DNA of 64,000 nucleotides from Dactylonectria macrodidyma (Eukaryota; Ascomycota; Sordariomycetes; Hypocreales; Nectriaceae). Positions 40,650-51,689 of this stretch are shown here, one piece after another. Made by a program: the position numbers and the translations under genes. The DNA lies in NCBI GenBank assembly GCA_020744425.1, contig JAGMUV010000033.1, forward strand, positions 186,001 through 250,000. The letters are read 5' to 3'. The stretch's first letter is position 1. Every line of letters starts with the position of its first letter. The notes under the pieces were generated by a model. It did not search any database, was not told the origin of the DNA, and was given only the letters and a program-made list of their open reading frames with translations.

Positions 40650-43600
40650 ATGCCTCGGCCGTCAAAGCGCCCACGTGAGGTTATTGACCTCACTGGCGAC
40701 GAAGAGCGCCAAAGCCAGTCAAAGCGAACGGCACCCTCATCCGGCCGGTCCTCGCGTTTCAACCCCGTCGGCAACTCCAGATATTCGTCTAGTCCTGGTG
40801 CATCTTCTGTCTACGGCGCCTCGCAAGTCAGGTCTTTCCAGGGATCTTCACAGGCATTTCCCTCGTCCGCGACGGTTGACGAACCAGACGTCCTGGACTT
40901 GACCGAAGACGATGATGGCCCTGTCAGAGAACTGTATGGAACTTTCGGTGCGTTTGCTATCTTGCAATCCTTCACACTTCTTGGTACTCATCTCATTGCA
41001 CGTAGATGGCAAAATTGTGGGCGTCAGATACTACAGTGGCTATGCCTCCCCTGGCGAAGTTGTCCTATGTCGCAGAGAGCCTCAAAATCAGGTATGTATT
41101 CGTGTTCGCCTTTTCTTGGATCCGTGACTTACACACCTCAGTACGACCGAAACGCCATCCAAGTCGTCAATGTTTTCCACGAACAAATCGGGCACTTGCC
41201 TCGACAGGTGGTCGAGAAGCTCGCCCCCTACGTGGTATGGACCCATCGCTCAATCTGCATGTGCACAAGCTGATTCAGCATAGGACCGAGGAGACATTAC
41301 CCTCGAGGCACAACTGACTGGGGAGAAGGGCTTCTATGACTGCCCTGTCAAGCTGACCTTCTTTGGACCAAGCGACCCAGTTCAGCGCTCGAGAATCGAA
41401 ACTGCCTTGAAAGCTGACAAGCTTGTCAAAGCTACCCAACTCAAGCAGACTAAGAAGGATGCTGATACACGGAGAGCGATGATGTTGAAAGGCGCCAGCA
41501 CTAACGGTGGCCTGGGATCTGCATCCCAGCAGCCCCCAGAGATTTCCTTGGAGAGCATTTTGCGGACGAGCGAAGCTGTTGAGTTCCGGAACGGCGCCGA
41601 TATGGTCAAGACGCTGGCGATGGATGAGGATAAACTGGCGGTCATGCCCAAGGCCGTCCAGCCTAGCAAACTCCAAGCCACGCTGTTGCCATACCAGCTT
41701 CAAGTAGGTGCCTCTTCTAGCATGCTGAGATAGACATGTACTAACTATGCTAGGGTCTGGCCTGGATGACTGGCAAAGAGAATCCCAAGGTCCCAGAGAA
41801 GGGTTTCACTGATGTGGTGCAACTGTGGAAGCGAAACAGCAAAGGCCAATTCTGGAACGTGGCATCAGGCTTCGTCAGCAAAAAGACGCCAGCTCTCATC
41901 TCAGGGGGCATCCTTGCGGACGACATGGGGCTGGGCAAGACTCTGCAGGTAATCAGCTTGATTCTTACCGGAGGATGTGGCTCGACGCTCATCGTCGCGC
42001 CTGTCAGCGTCATGAGCAACTGGGCACAGCAGATCCAACGACATGTCAAAGCCGAGCATACACCGAGCATTATCGTTTATCATGGCTCCGAGAAGAAGCG
42101 TGCAGATGAGCTCATCGCGTATGATGTTGTTATTACCAGCTACGGAAGGCTGGCTAAAGAGCAAGACCCCAAAGTCCCTAAAGTCCTTACATCTCCAACA
42201 ATTGAGTGGCGACGCGTCGTGCTCGACGAGGGCCACACAATCCGCAATTCAAAGACAAAAGCTGCCCTCGCCGCCTCTCAGATCAGGTCCAAGTCTCGTT
42301 GGGTCTTGACTGGAACTCCAATGTACGTGCATGCCTGTCGCTCCATCCGATCTTCTGCTGACCCGCCCCAGTGTCAATTCCATCAAGGACCTGCAGTCGT
42401 TGGTCAAGTTCCTCCACATCACCGGCGGTATTGAACAGCCAGAGGTGTTCAACAAGAAGATTACAAGGCAGTTGGCCGTCGGGGATCCCAGTGCAGAAGC
42501 GCTTCTTCAGGCGCTGATGCAAGATATATGCCTTCGACGAAAGAAAAACATGAAATTCGTGGATCTGAAACTCCCCACCAAGAAGGAGTATATCCATCGA
42601 ATCACGTTCCGCCCAGACGAGAAGCGCAAGTATGATGCTTTGCTGTAAGTATTCGCGTCGGATGTCCAGGCTTACACATGCTGAGAAGATGAACAGGTCC
42701 GAGGCCAGAGGTGTGCTGGAAGAGTTTCGAGCAAGATCGAACTCCGACCAGAACGGCCGCTTTCAGAGCGTACTAGAGCGTCTCCTGCGTCTGAGACAAA
42801 CGTACGTTCTTTATGCGCCATCTAATACACTCGTATTGACCATGAGCAGGTGCAATCATTGGACCCTTTGTAAAGAACGCATTGACGACCTGCTGAAACT
42901 GCTTGAGGACCAGGACGTCGTCGTCCTCAACGACAAGAATCGAGGACTTCTACAAGAAGCCCTGCGCCTCTACATTGAGAGCCAGGAGGACTGTGCAATC
43001 TGCTATGACGTTCCAACAGAACCCGTCATTACGAACTGCAAGCATGTATTCTGCCGCCCCTGCATCACCAGGGCTATCCAGATCCAACACAAATGCCCCA
43101 TGTGCCGCAATCATCTCTCCGAGGAGTGCCTCCTCGAGCCCGCTCCGGAAGGGGCCGAGGACGACAACTTTGACGGCGACGTGCAGAGCTCCAAGACCGA
43201 GGCCATGATGCAGATCGTCCGGGCCACGGTCAATAACGCGGGGTCTAAATTGATTGTGTTCTCGCAGTGGACATCGTTCCTCAATATTGTCCAGAACCAG
43301 CTGAAGCTCGGCGGCATCAAGTTCACGCGGATCGACGGCACCATGAATGCCGACAAGCGTGACCGGGCCATCCATGCCCTGGACAACGACCCGGACACCA
43401 AGGTCATGCTCGCTAGTCTGGCTGTCTGTAGCGTGGGCCTCAATCTCGTTTCCGCGGACACTGTGATTCTCTCCGACAGCTGTAAGTTCTCTTCTCACCT
43501 CCCCCGCGCCTTCGTCACTCAAAGACACGCTGACACGCTGGCATAGGGTGGGCTCCCGCAATCGAGGACCAGGCCATCGACAGGGTGCATCGCCTAGGCC

Positions 43601-43776
43601 AGACGCGCGAGACGACGGTGTGGCGCCTCGTCATGGAGAACACGGTCGAGGAGCGCGTCCTGGACATCCAGAAGGAGAAGCGCGAGCTGGTCAGAAAGGC
43701 GTTCAAGGAGAAGGACGCGCAGGGCAAGACCGCCAAGGTGACGCGGATGGCGGACATCACGAAGCTGCTTTCGTAG
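40650..43776 (+). CDS. Rad5/HLTF-type DNA-dependent ATPase and ubiquitin ligase (HIRAN-SNF2-RING-helicase C)
   Basis: Nine exons: 40650-40947, 41006-41091, 41142-41234, 41284-41703, 41754-42322, 42372-42644, 42697-42801, 42850-43481 and 43547-43776; all junctions keep frame, giving 901 residues. After a Ser-rich leader with two EVIDLTGDEE/DVLDLTEDDD SUMO-interaction-like motifs comes a HIRAN domain (LYGTFDGKIVGVRYYSG...QYDRNAIQVVN) that in HLTF binds 3' DNA ends. The SNF2 part has Walker A DDMGLGKT, the DEGH box and SRWVLTGTP. A C3HC4 RING lies inside the ATPase (CAICYDVPTEP...CKHVFCRPCI...CPMC). The helicase C part ends with IDRVHRLGQTRETTVWRLV. Such proteins promote error-free bypass of replication blocks by PCNA polyubiquitination and fork remodelling. 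At 901 residues it is nearer HLTF than yeast Rad5. Confidence 0.93.
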
Positions 43777-44486
43777 GCTGCTTTGATGGGCGTTGCTTTC
43801 CAGGTATTGGCGTGTGATCTGATACATTTGGAGTTATCAGGGGCTAGGGGCGGTAGTTCCCATGGATACCGTTGCTTATGGAGCTGGCGGCGCATGACAG
43901 GTAATGGCTTCAATGCACTCTTGACATCACTTCTTCATTCATTCAGTGTTCACTGCATAGCGGCGACAGCCTGCAAGGGGGTTCATCTGCCCATAATTGA
44001 TCATGCTCGCAAGCTCCAGGGGAGGACAGAGGTATGTAGCAAATAGACGAACAATTAAATGTGAGGAAGGAGGGATTTGACAAGAGAGATAGAGGGCATT
44101 GGGTCACTTTAATAGTCGCGCCATAGACGGCTGTCTGTTATTATGTTATTACTTCATAGCTGCTTCTCAACATATCAGCGTACTTTAGGTCCTCGCTTCG
44201 CCCCCCCCCCAATGAGAGTTTCGGCCTGCCAGAGGCCGTTATCGTACCATGTGGATGCCGTCATGGGTTGTGGCAGTCATTACCTCCGCATCCATATGCA
44301 TTACATATCGAAAGGAGTGTATTCGGCTATTATTTGACTACGGTGGTGTGGTTGCTTCGCAAGACAAAAGAAGCGACAAATGGTGAAAGAGTGGCAGCTC
44401 CAAGAGCCTGTGGACAATTTCGGACTCCAGCTTGACCACATCGGCCGGACCCAGATCCAATCCATCTCCAACCACGGCCGACCAAA
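43777..44486. other. Intergenic; nothing recognised
   Basis: 3' flank of the Rad5/HLTF-type gene. A run of C residues occurs at about 44203. Confidence 0.3.
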
Positions 44487-45201
44487 TTAGAGGTAGGAGG
44501 TGAGATTGTCGACGGCACCTGCCCCTTGGTAGTCGCGCTGGAACTGTTCCCTTGCAGTAATAGAGTTTTCCAGGTGAGTCTTGCGCACAATCGTGTCCTC
44601 GTACTCGGCCATTGACTTTGCCACAAACACTGTATTTCGGATCTGCGCCAGTGTGGCTAACAAACCGACAGACCTAGACCGGCCCCTTCGGTCGGTCGGT
44701 CTGGGTTGGTCAAGTCTCCCGGTCGGTCGGTTTAGGTCGGTCTGGGTCAGCAGCCCGGTCGGTCTAGGTCTGATTATCAGATCCCGAAATTCTACCCGTG
44801 CTAGCCAAAGGGGTGCACTCAATGGCTACCTGCGCCACGCCCCACTTTTTTGTGGAGCGAGTTCGCATGTGCCAAAATAAGTGGGGCATGGCACGGGTAC
44901 CTTAAGGCGGAGCCGACCAATGGCGGCCCTGAAAACCCCCAACCCAGACCGACTCAGACCACCCAATCCGACCGGTAGCTCTGGTCGGTCGGTCTGACGA
45001 GAATTGCCGGTCGGTCGGTCTGCAGTCTGAAGGTGGTCTGTCAGACGGTCTGTCAGACGGTCGGTTTGTTAGCCACACTGATCTGCGCGATGGTTAGAGT
45101 TTAGTTCACGACAAGGGAGTGTTAGCCGTACCTCTCGGCCATTGAGTTCCATGTCCGCCAACCCCTCAACCAGCTTCGCGCAATCCGGACTACGGAGGCA
45201 G
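44487..45201 (-). pseudogene. C-terminal remnant of an AAA+ ATPase gene
   Basis: Two exon-like pieces remain: 45201-45132 (CLRSPDCAKLVEGLADMELNGRE, described in part) and 44642-44487 (IRNTVFVAKSMAEYEDT...NLTSYL, then stop). LNGREIRN is the conserved start of the small lid helix in fungal AAA ATPases with a long N-terminal region. The rest of the ATPase (Walker A and B) is not found upstream, so this is an orphan tail. The intron between the pieces carries the 432-base element at 44649, whose target duplication copied the splice acceptor GCGCAG. Confidence 0.72.
44649..45080. mobile_element. Non-autonomous hAT element (MITE family C), copy 2, 432 bp
   Basis: Same CAGTGTGGCTAACA ends and GGTCGGTCGGTCTG-rich interior as the copy at 18886. 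The exact 8-base repeat ATCTGCGC flanks it (44641-44648 and 45081-45088). It sits at the 3' splice site of the AAA ATPase remnant. Confidence 0.95.
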
Positions 45202-46397
45202 CTGTTAGAATAGATCGTGCACAGTCATGCACATGATCAGGTGACCTCGGTCGAGCGTGTGACCACCGCGGGCACGCCGAGCACAGCCCGAATAGGAAGG
45301 CGGTGAATGCCGCATATAATACCCCTGACTGCTGCGGGGTCAGCCTAGATGACGAGATGCACAATACACACACATGTGGGCTCTCAATGACTAAGGTGCT
45401 ATGCATGCTGCCTAATTCTAACGAGATGACTATCCCCTCATTTGCACACTCAGACCCCTGTTAGCCCTTTTAGCTTAGTCTCGGGCGTAATAAATTGTAC
45501 TTCTTTCTACCTACTTACAACACCAACCTTCTCAGTCGGCATTCTGGTTCAGCCATTTATCGTCAGTAATAGGTTTGCGTCTCGCGACTTGCTTTTCTCC
45601 AACGCACCACATGACAAAAGAAGGAAATTGACCCAAAGCTTATTCCTCTGAGGTGTGTTCCTTTGGAACCGGTTTGAATGCGCAATCTTCGACCGGTGCC
45701 CTGCCGCTGAACGCGCCAAAGGCTAATCAAACTTATAATCTCGTTTGGCTGGTTCTGCTACCTGTCTCTGATTTCGTTTTTTCTCTATTCGAGTGCTCCT
45801 CTTTTCGAAGGAGACTGAAACCCCCAAAGATGTAAAAGCGTTGCTCATAATGACAAGGATAACCACGATGTTGGAAAACATCCAAAAAAAGATGAGCCTG
45901 GCTCTAAAAGGTTAAGAAGACTCATGGATGTCGCATGGAACCTAAATTGCGGCCCCCCGCGACCCCCGGAAACAGCCAATGGAAGGGCCCACCTCAGGGG
46001 GCCGTTGTCACGCTTCACTGGGCGGAGGCGCTGGAGTGCGCTGGAGTGAAGAGGGTCGCGTTACTGGCGCTAGACTCATGTTCACCACCATCGACATCAC
46101 CGCATCGGCATGAATTCAATTCATGACGGACAGTATATTTTACGCCCACCTACTCGTCTCACTCCCATCACCTCCCCCATCACCACCGCCGCACCTCGTC
46201 CTCCGCCCGTCACATCCAGCCGCAGCAGACCATCCCCCAAAATGACTACGACACCTCGCTCGTAGCCGCCCTCGCCCATTCCTGCAAGCGAGGCTCCAGC
46301 AGAGACCGCCCATCGCCCCCAGCAAGGGCCCCGCCCCTCGCGGCCCCATCGGCGCAGCAGCACTCGATCCAACCACCGCCGCAACCCCCATCCCGAC
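45202..46397. other. Intergenic and 5' leader of the KIN1-like gene
   Basis: No gene recognised between 45202 and about 46100. The part from 46140 is a C-rich, G-poor leader typical of fungal 5' untranslated regions. Open frames antisense to it are composition artefacts. Confidence 0.35.
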
Positions 46398-48530
46398 ATG
46401 GCTCCCTCTGCCACCACCGCCGCCGGCAATGGCACTGGCAGCCCGGCCGCCCCCCAGCAGCAGCAGCATGGCCACGCCGATGCGCAGCCCCGGGCATCTG
46501 TCTCCAAGCACGCGAGGTCGCGCACCATCATCCCGACGCAGTCTGGCGAGTGGATCCTCGGCAAGACCATTGGCGCCGGCGGCATGGCCAAGGTCAAGCT
46601 CGCCCGAAAGGAGGATGGCAGCGAACAGGTTCGTCTTCGCTTCGTTGTCGTCGTCCACCTTCCGCCTCCCATCTCGCATCTCGCTTCTCTCCACACTTCT
46701 TTGTCGGCCTCCCCCTGCGCACAAAGCTAACCGTCCCCTCTTCCTAGGTTGCCTGCAAAATCATCCCCCGTGGCTCGACCGACGATGGCCACCAGTCCCG
46801 CGCCGACAAGGAGCGCGCCGACCAGTGCAAGGAGATTCGCATCGCCCGCGAGGCCGCCATCGTCTCCCTCCTCAACCACCCCAACATCTGCGCCCTCCGC
46901 GACGTCGTCCGCACCGACCACCATTGGTACATGCTCTTCGAATACGTCAACGGCGCCCAGATGCTCGACTACATCATCTCCCGTGGCAAGCTCAAGGAGA
47001 AGCAGGCCCGCAAGTTCAGCCGCCAGATCGCGAGCGCCCTCGATTATTGCCACAGGAATAGCATCGTCCACCGGGACCTCAAGATTGAAAACATCCTCAT
47101 CAGCAAGACGGGCGACATCAAGATCATCGACTTTGGCCTGAGCAACCTGTTTGCACCCCGCGGTCACCTCAAGACCTTCTGCGGCAGCCTCTACTTTGCT
47201 GCCCCCGAGATCTTGCAGGCGAGAGCATACACGGGCCCCGAGGTGGACATCTGGAGCTTCGGCATCGTCCTCTATGTCCTCGTCTGCGGCAAGATCCCAT
47301 TCGACGACCAGAGTATGCCTGCGCTCCACGCCAAGGTCAAGAAGGGTCTCGTGGATTATCCCAGATGGCTCTCGTGCGGTAAGACGGCGACCTCTTCCCT
47401 CAGCGTCTCGTCCAGCAGTTAGCGCTGACCCGGCGACAGAGTGCAAGCATCTCCTATCCCGCATGTTCGTCACCGACCCGAACCAGCGGGCGACCATGCG
47501 GGAGGTCTTAAACCACCCTTGGATGATTAAGGGCTTCAATGGTCCCCCCGAAAACTATCTCCCCGTGCGCAAGCCATTGACCACCCCGCTGGACCCAGAG
47601 GTTATCCATGCCATGCAAGGGTTCAACTTTGGCTCCCCGGAAAGCATCAACGCAGAACTCACCAGGCTCATCGAGTCTGAAGACTATCATCGTGCTGTGA
47701 AGCTGTTCCAGCGGGAGAAGGAGCTCCCCCCGCCGGCCAAGGACGCCGAGAAGAGGAGACCATTTGGCTTCGGCGTCTACAAGCGGAGGAGCTCAGGCAA
47801 CAGCCGCGACACCCTGACCGGTCCTAGCTCTGAGGCCCTACAGTTGGGCAACGACCCGATGAATGCCTTCAGCCCCCTCGTATCTATCTATTACCTGGTG
47901 AAGGAGAAGCAGGATCGAGACCACGCTAAAATGTTCCCGCAGCCTCCCGCCGGGGCCCGTGAGGAGGAAACGGAGAGGGAGAGGGAGAGAGAAAGAGAGA
48001 GGGAACGTGATCAGCGTGACGTGCGTGATCGGGAAAAGGCCAGGGAGCCGGAAGTCTTGCTCGAGATCGCTCCCCTCCAGGAGGCCCATACGAACTCCGC
48101 GGCCTATGAGATGCCCGGTGAGAAGCCGACGGGTGGGCGAACGAGGCCGCGCGCCCGCACCCATGGAGAGGACGATATCCCCGAACCTCCCACGCAGACT
48201 CCCCTGCCTCCTCCAGAGACCAAGGTCGAGCAACTTCAGAAGAAGGAAGACACTGCTGCTGGTCTCCTGCGTCGCTTCAGCACCCGCAAACGCAGGAACC
48301 CGCGCGGCTGGATAAGGACCGGTCTCACCCCTCTGTGGTACAGGTCCATTCGCCGGCCGAGTCATCGCCGCTGGCGCCTCGAAAGACCTTCAGCATCCGC
48401 CGTCGCGGCGTGAGCGAGACGAGCCCCCCCGAGCCGCGCTTCCGGTCTGGCACCAGCCAGCCACAGCACAGCGAACTCCTTAGCCGCCCTTGTCTGCCGG
48501 CGGGAGCAGGGATTCCCGGCGGACGGGTCG
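46398..48530 (+). pseudogene. KIN1/MARK-type Ser/Thr kinase, frameshifted and lacking its C-terminus
   Basis: Exons 46398-46628, 46748-47378 and 47440 onward join in frame. The kinase domain is complete: LGKTIGAGGMAKVKLA (glycine loop), VACKII (Lys), [24 protein letters not shown] and the [13 protein letters not shown] helix. It matches the KIN1/Par-1 kinases that control polarity and exocytosis. After an Arg/Glu-rich stretch the frame reads RRFSTRKRRNP and then shifts near 48300. The conserved tail continues in another frame (ARLDKDRSHPSVVQVHSPAE ... SGTSQPQHSELL) to about 48520, where similarity ends. The membrane-binding KA1 domain expected several hundred residues later is missing. The kinase domain could still be made (stop at 48413), but this is most likely a decaying duplicate. 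Confidence 0.82.
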
Positions 48531-48534
48531 AGCT

Positions 48535-49033
48535 TGGGTTGCCTATGGCTCGTTTAGTGCTCTTGGTTGTGCACCGTTTGGTATCGACACTATCAAAGCA
48601 ACTAGTTGCAGCTATACTACCCCGTACAGGATTTTGGGTAGCCTCAGCAAACACATTCTGAACGCACAGGCAGACAGACCGGATGAGATGTTTGGCTTCT
48701 ATTTTGACGAAAGGAACCTAGATGGTGGTTTGAGATCCCATGAAAAGTGGTCTCGAACGATTGGAGGATATGAACTCACTGTGACAAGGCCATTCGTGTT
48801 TGGAATGCCCGGGCCAGGCTACGGAATCATCATTTACCAAGGTGCTAACAAATTCTTACTAATTGGTGCCGGGTTGAGGTCACGTTCAAGAGCTCGTCTT
48901 GGATCTGTATACACCGGGATTCTGAAGGTTCAAGAAAAGCAAGTTGGAACAGACGGTGTCTTGAGTAACGGTCGGCTGCTAAATAGGGATGAGCGAAGAT
49001 GTGGGGAGTTTGCTATCATGCCTTCGGATAACT
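48535..49033 (+). pseudogene. C-terminal fragment of a DUF5597-containing beta-galactosidase-like glycosidase
   Basis: The frame reads AYGSFSALGCAPFGIDT, then MFGFYFDE, KWSRTIGGYELTV, PGPGYGIIIYQG, NKFLLIGAGL, GRLLNRDERRCGEFAIMPSD. These follow the DUF5597 domain at the C-terminus of GH35-like beta-galactosidases. The catalytic barrel is absent. The fragment joins the truncated kinase directly on its left and stops on its right at a MITE (49034), which supplies the final codons and stop. It has no start of its own and is a relic. Confidence 0.7.
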
Positions 49034-49198
49034 GTGAGGGAACGATCATGTGACTTTCATACTTTATGAATAGTCTCACTTTATGAATATTGTATAAATA
49101 GCTTTGTCAGAGCTTTCCTTAGGAATCTCTTTCTCTCCTTGTAAACAATCATTTTGCCCATGTCGCACTCGACCTCGTTCGTGCTCTTGTCCCGTCAC
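49034..49198 (+). mobile_element. MITE family B, copy 4
   Basis: The 165-base copy, GTGAGGGAACG to GTCCCGTCAC, most like the copy at 13428. The flanks (GGATAACT left, ACAGAGGA right) are not a duplication, and each side belongs to a different gene relic. Confidence 0.88.
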
Positions 49199-49569
49199 AC
49201 AGAGGACACTCTGTGCAGCTCCCCATCTGACGCGGTTATTGTTTCCTGCTCTTGTTCTTCGCGTTCAGACAGCGATATGTCAGGGTCAGCTCCAAGCTTG
49301 AGCAGAATTTCCAGACCCCGCCAGTGGAATCGCTTGGAGCTGCGCTCGTGCGCGTAGCGGTAATACTCTGACCACGCATGGTGGTGTGTCTGGAAGAACA
49401 GCTCTCTGGCAAGGAATTCGTCCCATATCGTGCAGGCACCCGGATCCTTCGTCTTGTCGAGGGACAGGCCTCTTTCGAGAACGTTGTCGATCATCAAGTT
49501 GGTACTTTTAGACGAAAATTGGTCTCTATTGCCGGCAGCGTCGAAGATCAGGTCGCTGAGCAGTGCGAG
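49199..49569 (-). pseudogene. Ankyrin/NLR-like protein, C-terminal fragment
   Basis: The open frame reads LLSDLIFDAAGNRDQFSS, then LMIDNVLERGLSLDKT, TIWDEFLARELFF and GLEILLKLGADPDISLS. It ends in charged residues and runs into the MITE. This resembles the tail of fungal NACHT/ankyrin proteins, where a last ankyrin-like unit (LLKLGADP) ends the chain. An in-frame TAG lies at 49572-49570 just before the readable part. No NTPase domain is nearby. Confidence 0.55.
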
Positions 49570-49572
49570 CTA

Positions 49573-51684
49573 CGCAACCAGGGGGTTGACAGCTATAACA
49601 CCAGTTCCCTAAAATCTCTCACCATCAAGAGCAAGCATCAAGCTCAAACTCTCAATACTGGGCATAACGAGCCGCGGCAACTCTCCCGGTCTCCCCTAAG
49701 CATGCCGTACTCCATCAAGCACACGTCAACATCACATGTCTCATACCTGCACCCGTCTGCATCAGGCTGAAAATGGTGAACTCCTGCGGGGTGATGGTTT
49801 GGTTAGCGGGTCGTGGCGTGTTCCGTTTATTTGAGCTAAAATTGCAGTGTTCTCAGGTCGATGCAGCATTTGTGCCCCGCCCTAAGTTGCGTCGCGCCTT
49901 GAAAACAAATTATCTCATCCAGAGTCCATATCAGATGCCCGAGAAAAGCGGCGAACGCCACACCTGTCTTGTGCTGATCCCTCACTCCGACCGAGTGGAA
50001 CATTGTTGTCTGCATCCTGATTATTGCCCCGCCGTGGTAAGAAGCAATGCGACGCCTGGTATTTGTCACACGTGGCTTGTGATAGAGTCGCAGCCCATCC
50101 CCCTTCGGCAACGAACGGTGCACTGAAGCAAAACGGTCGTGATGACGGAGGAACAAGTCATAATCCCTAGTGCGAGCAAGGTGCCGTTTGGAGAAAACGG
50201 CGCTAATGAAACCACTACTACCCTACCTGGAGGATGGATACCCCCAAGGGAGAGGCCGCGCCCAATCGTTGGCAAGAGCGACGCGGCTCCGCCGAAGTCG
50301 CGTAGCCGTCCAGGGGGTTTCGTTTTGTTTTTGGTTGGGGAGGGGGGCCGGGCCGGGACCCCCACTTCTGATCTCAAGGGCGGTCCGGTCTCCTGCTAAA
50401 GGATTCTCGATCCCACACCAGCGCGCCATGCGTGAGGCTGGGCTGGCCAGATAGTTGCATGTGCTCTCTGGGCATTTGCTTGATTAGAGGCCGCGAACGT
50501 TGTTCGAAGTTGGGCATGAGCTTATCTCCCTGGTCCCTCAACCATCACCTCCTCCTTCCAGCTTGCCACCTAGCCCTGTGGAAATTCTGGGGACGACCTG
50601 TGTCCCACGAAATAAGTTTGGCTTCATCGAGTTTAGGCGCCCCACCTAATCTCGACCGGTAACTCCCGGTGGCTGTACCCGAAAGCCAGCACTGTTTAGG
50701 TTGGTGTTCAGCCATCCGCACCAGAGCTCCTTTGGCTCCATCGGCTCCCGCGAACTGGCCCTGCCCAAGGCAAATCCACTGTGACGGCCGTATCCCAGAC
50801 ATCTTCAACATCAACGTCTCGAATGAAGCGTCACCTACCGGCGCCGGCCAATCCAAGAACCAAATAAAGCTCTGTGGAGCTCGAGTCTCGAGCCCTTTTC
50901 GAGTGCCCTAGCGGGGAGCTTTAACAAGGTGGGCATCGCCTCAAGGGAAAGCGAGCTCAAAGGTTGAACTTGTTCTCTCCAAAGGACATGGTCAGCTGAA
51001 GGATACTAGTGGTGGTTGCCAAGAGGCAGAACAGCTCCCCACTAGGGAGCCGGCTGAACCTTGATATTGGGCCAAAGCCACGTTGCGGGGGGCTCCACAC
51101 GACATGTGGTCGAAACCACGATATCGCACAGCAATGGCCCATCACCCTAGAGCCTCGATAGACGAAAAAGCCACCAGTAGTGGCGTTACCGAAAAATTGC
51201 GGTGAAAGATCGACCACAGATTGTCGCTTGCCGCGGTTCGCGGGCTGATGCTGAAAACTTAGCAACGGTTGACCATCAGTCGATGGTGTGACGATGTAAA
51301 ATGTAGCCCAGGACGTGAGGGTAAGGTCATGGGCATCATGGGCAATATGACGGGTGGTGCGCCAACACATGCCCTGGTTTCTGTGCTGATCCCAACTTCT
51401 TGGACCAATGATGCCAGGCAATTACGTGTGCTAGTACGAAGGTAGGATGAGAGATTCTAACCCTCATGAAGTGACGTTGCCCCCAACAGGCTTGGTTACT
51501 TCATCCCAACCCTTTATTTGCTGGTCTGCAGGGTCCTCTCCTCCACTCTCGACTTCATCCCCTTCTCCTCTCCAGGCTCTTAAGCCACCTCTTAACTTCG
51601 ACTTGATCTTCCCATCTTTCTTCAACACCTTTTACACCATCATCGCTCTGTTCAACTACTTAATACACCTTCATCCCTTCTCTA
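49573..51684. other. Intergenic DNA, about 2.1 kb without a supported gene
   Basis: Open frames of 100-150 codons occur on both strands (for example 49773-50126 plus and 51421-50957 minus). None shows a domain, signal peptide or consistent codon use. No repeats shared with the rest of the window were seen. Confidence 0.3.
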
Positions 51685-51689
51685 GTTAC

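Noticed and set aside
42950..43561. 203-codon minus-strand open frame
   Set aside because: Antisense shadow of the RING and helicase C part of the Rad5/HLTF-type gene.
46121..46724. Long minus-strand open frames opposite the KIN1-like gene's leader and first exon
   Set aside because: They mirror a C-rich leader and give Gly/Arg/Ala-rich translations without any domain; the plus strand encodes a clear kinase.
46727..47539. 270-codon minus-strand open frame across the kinase domain
   Set aside because: It is the antisense of conserved kinase codons and its Asp/Glu/Val-rich composition is what codon-biased antisense produces.
50957..51421. 154-codon minus-strand frame
   Set aside because: No family features; surrounded by about 2 kb of sequence with equally featureless frames on both strands.
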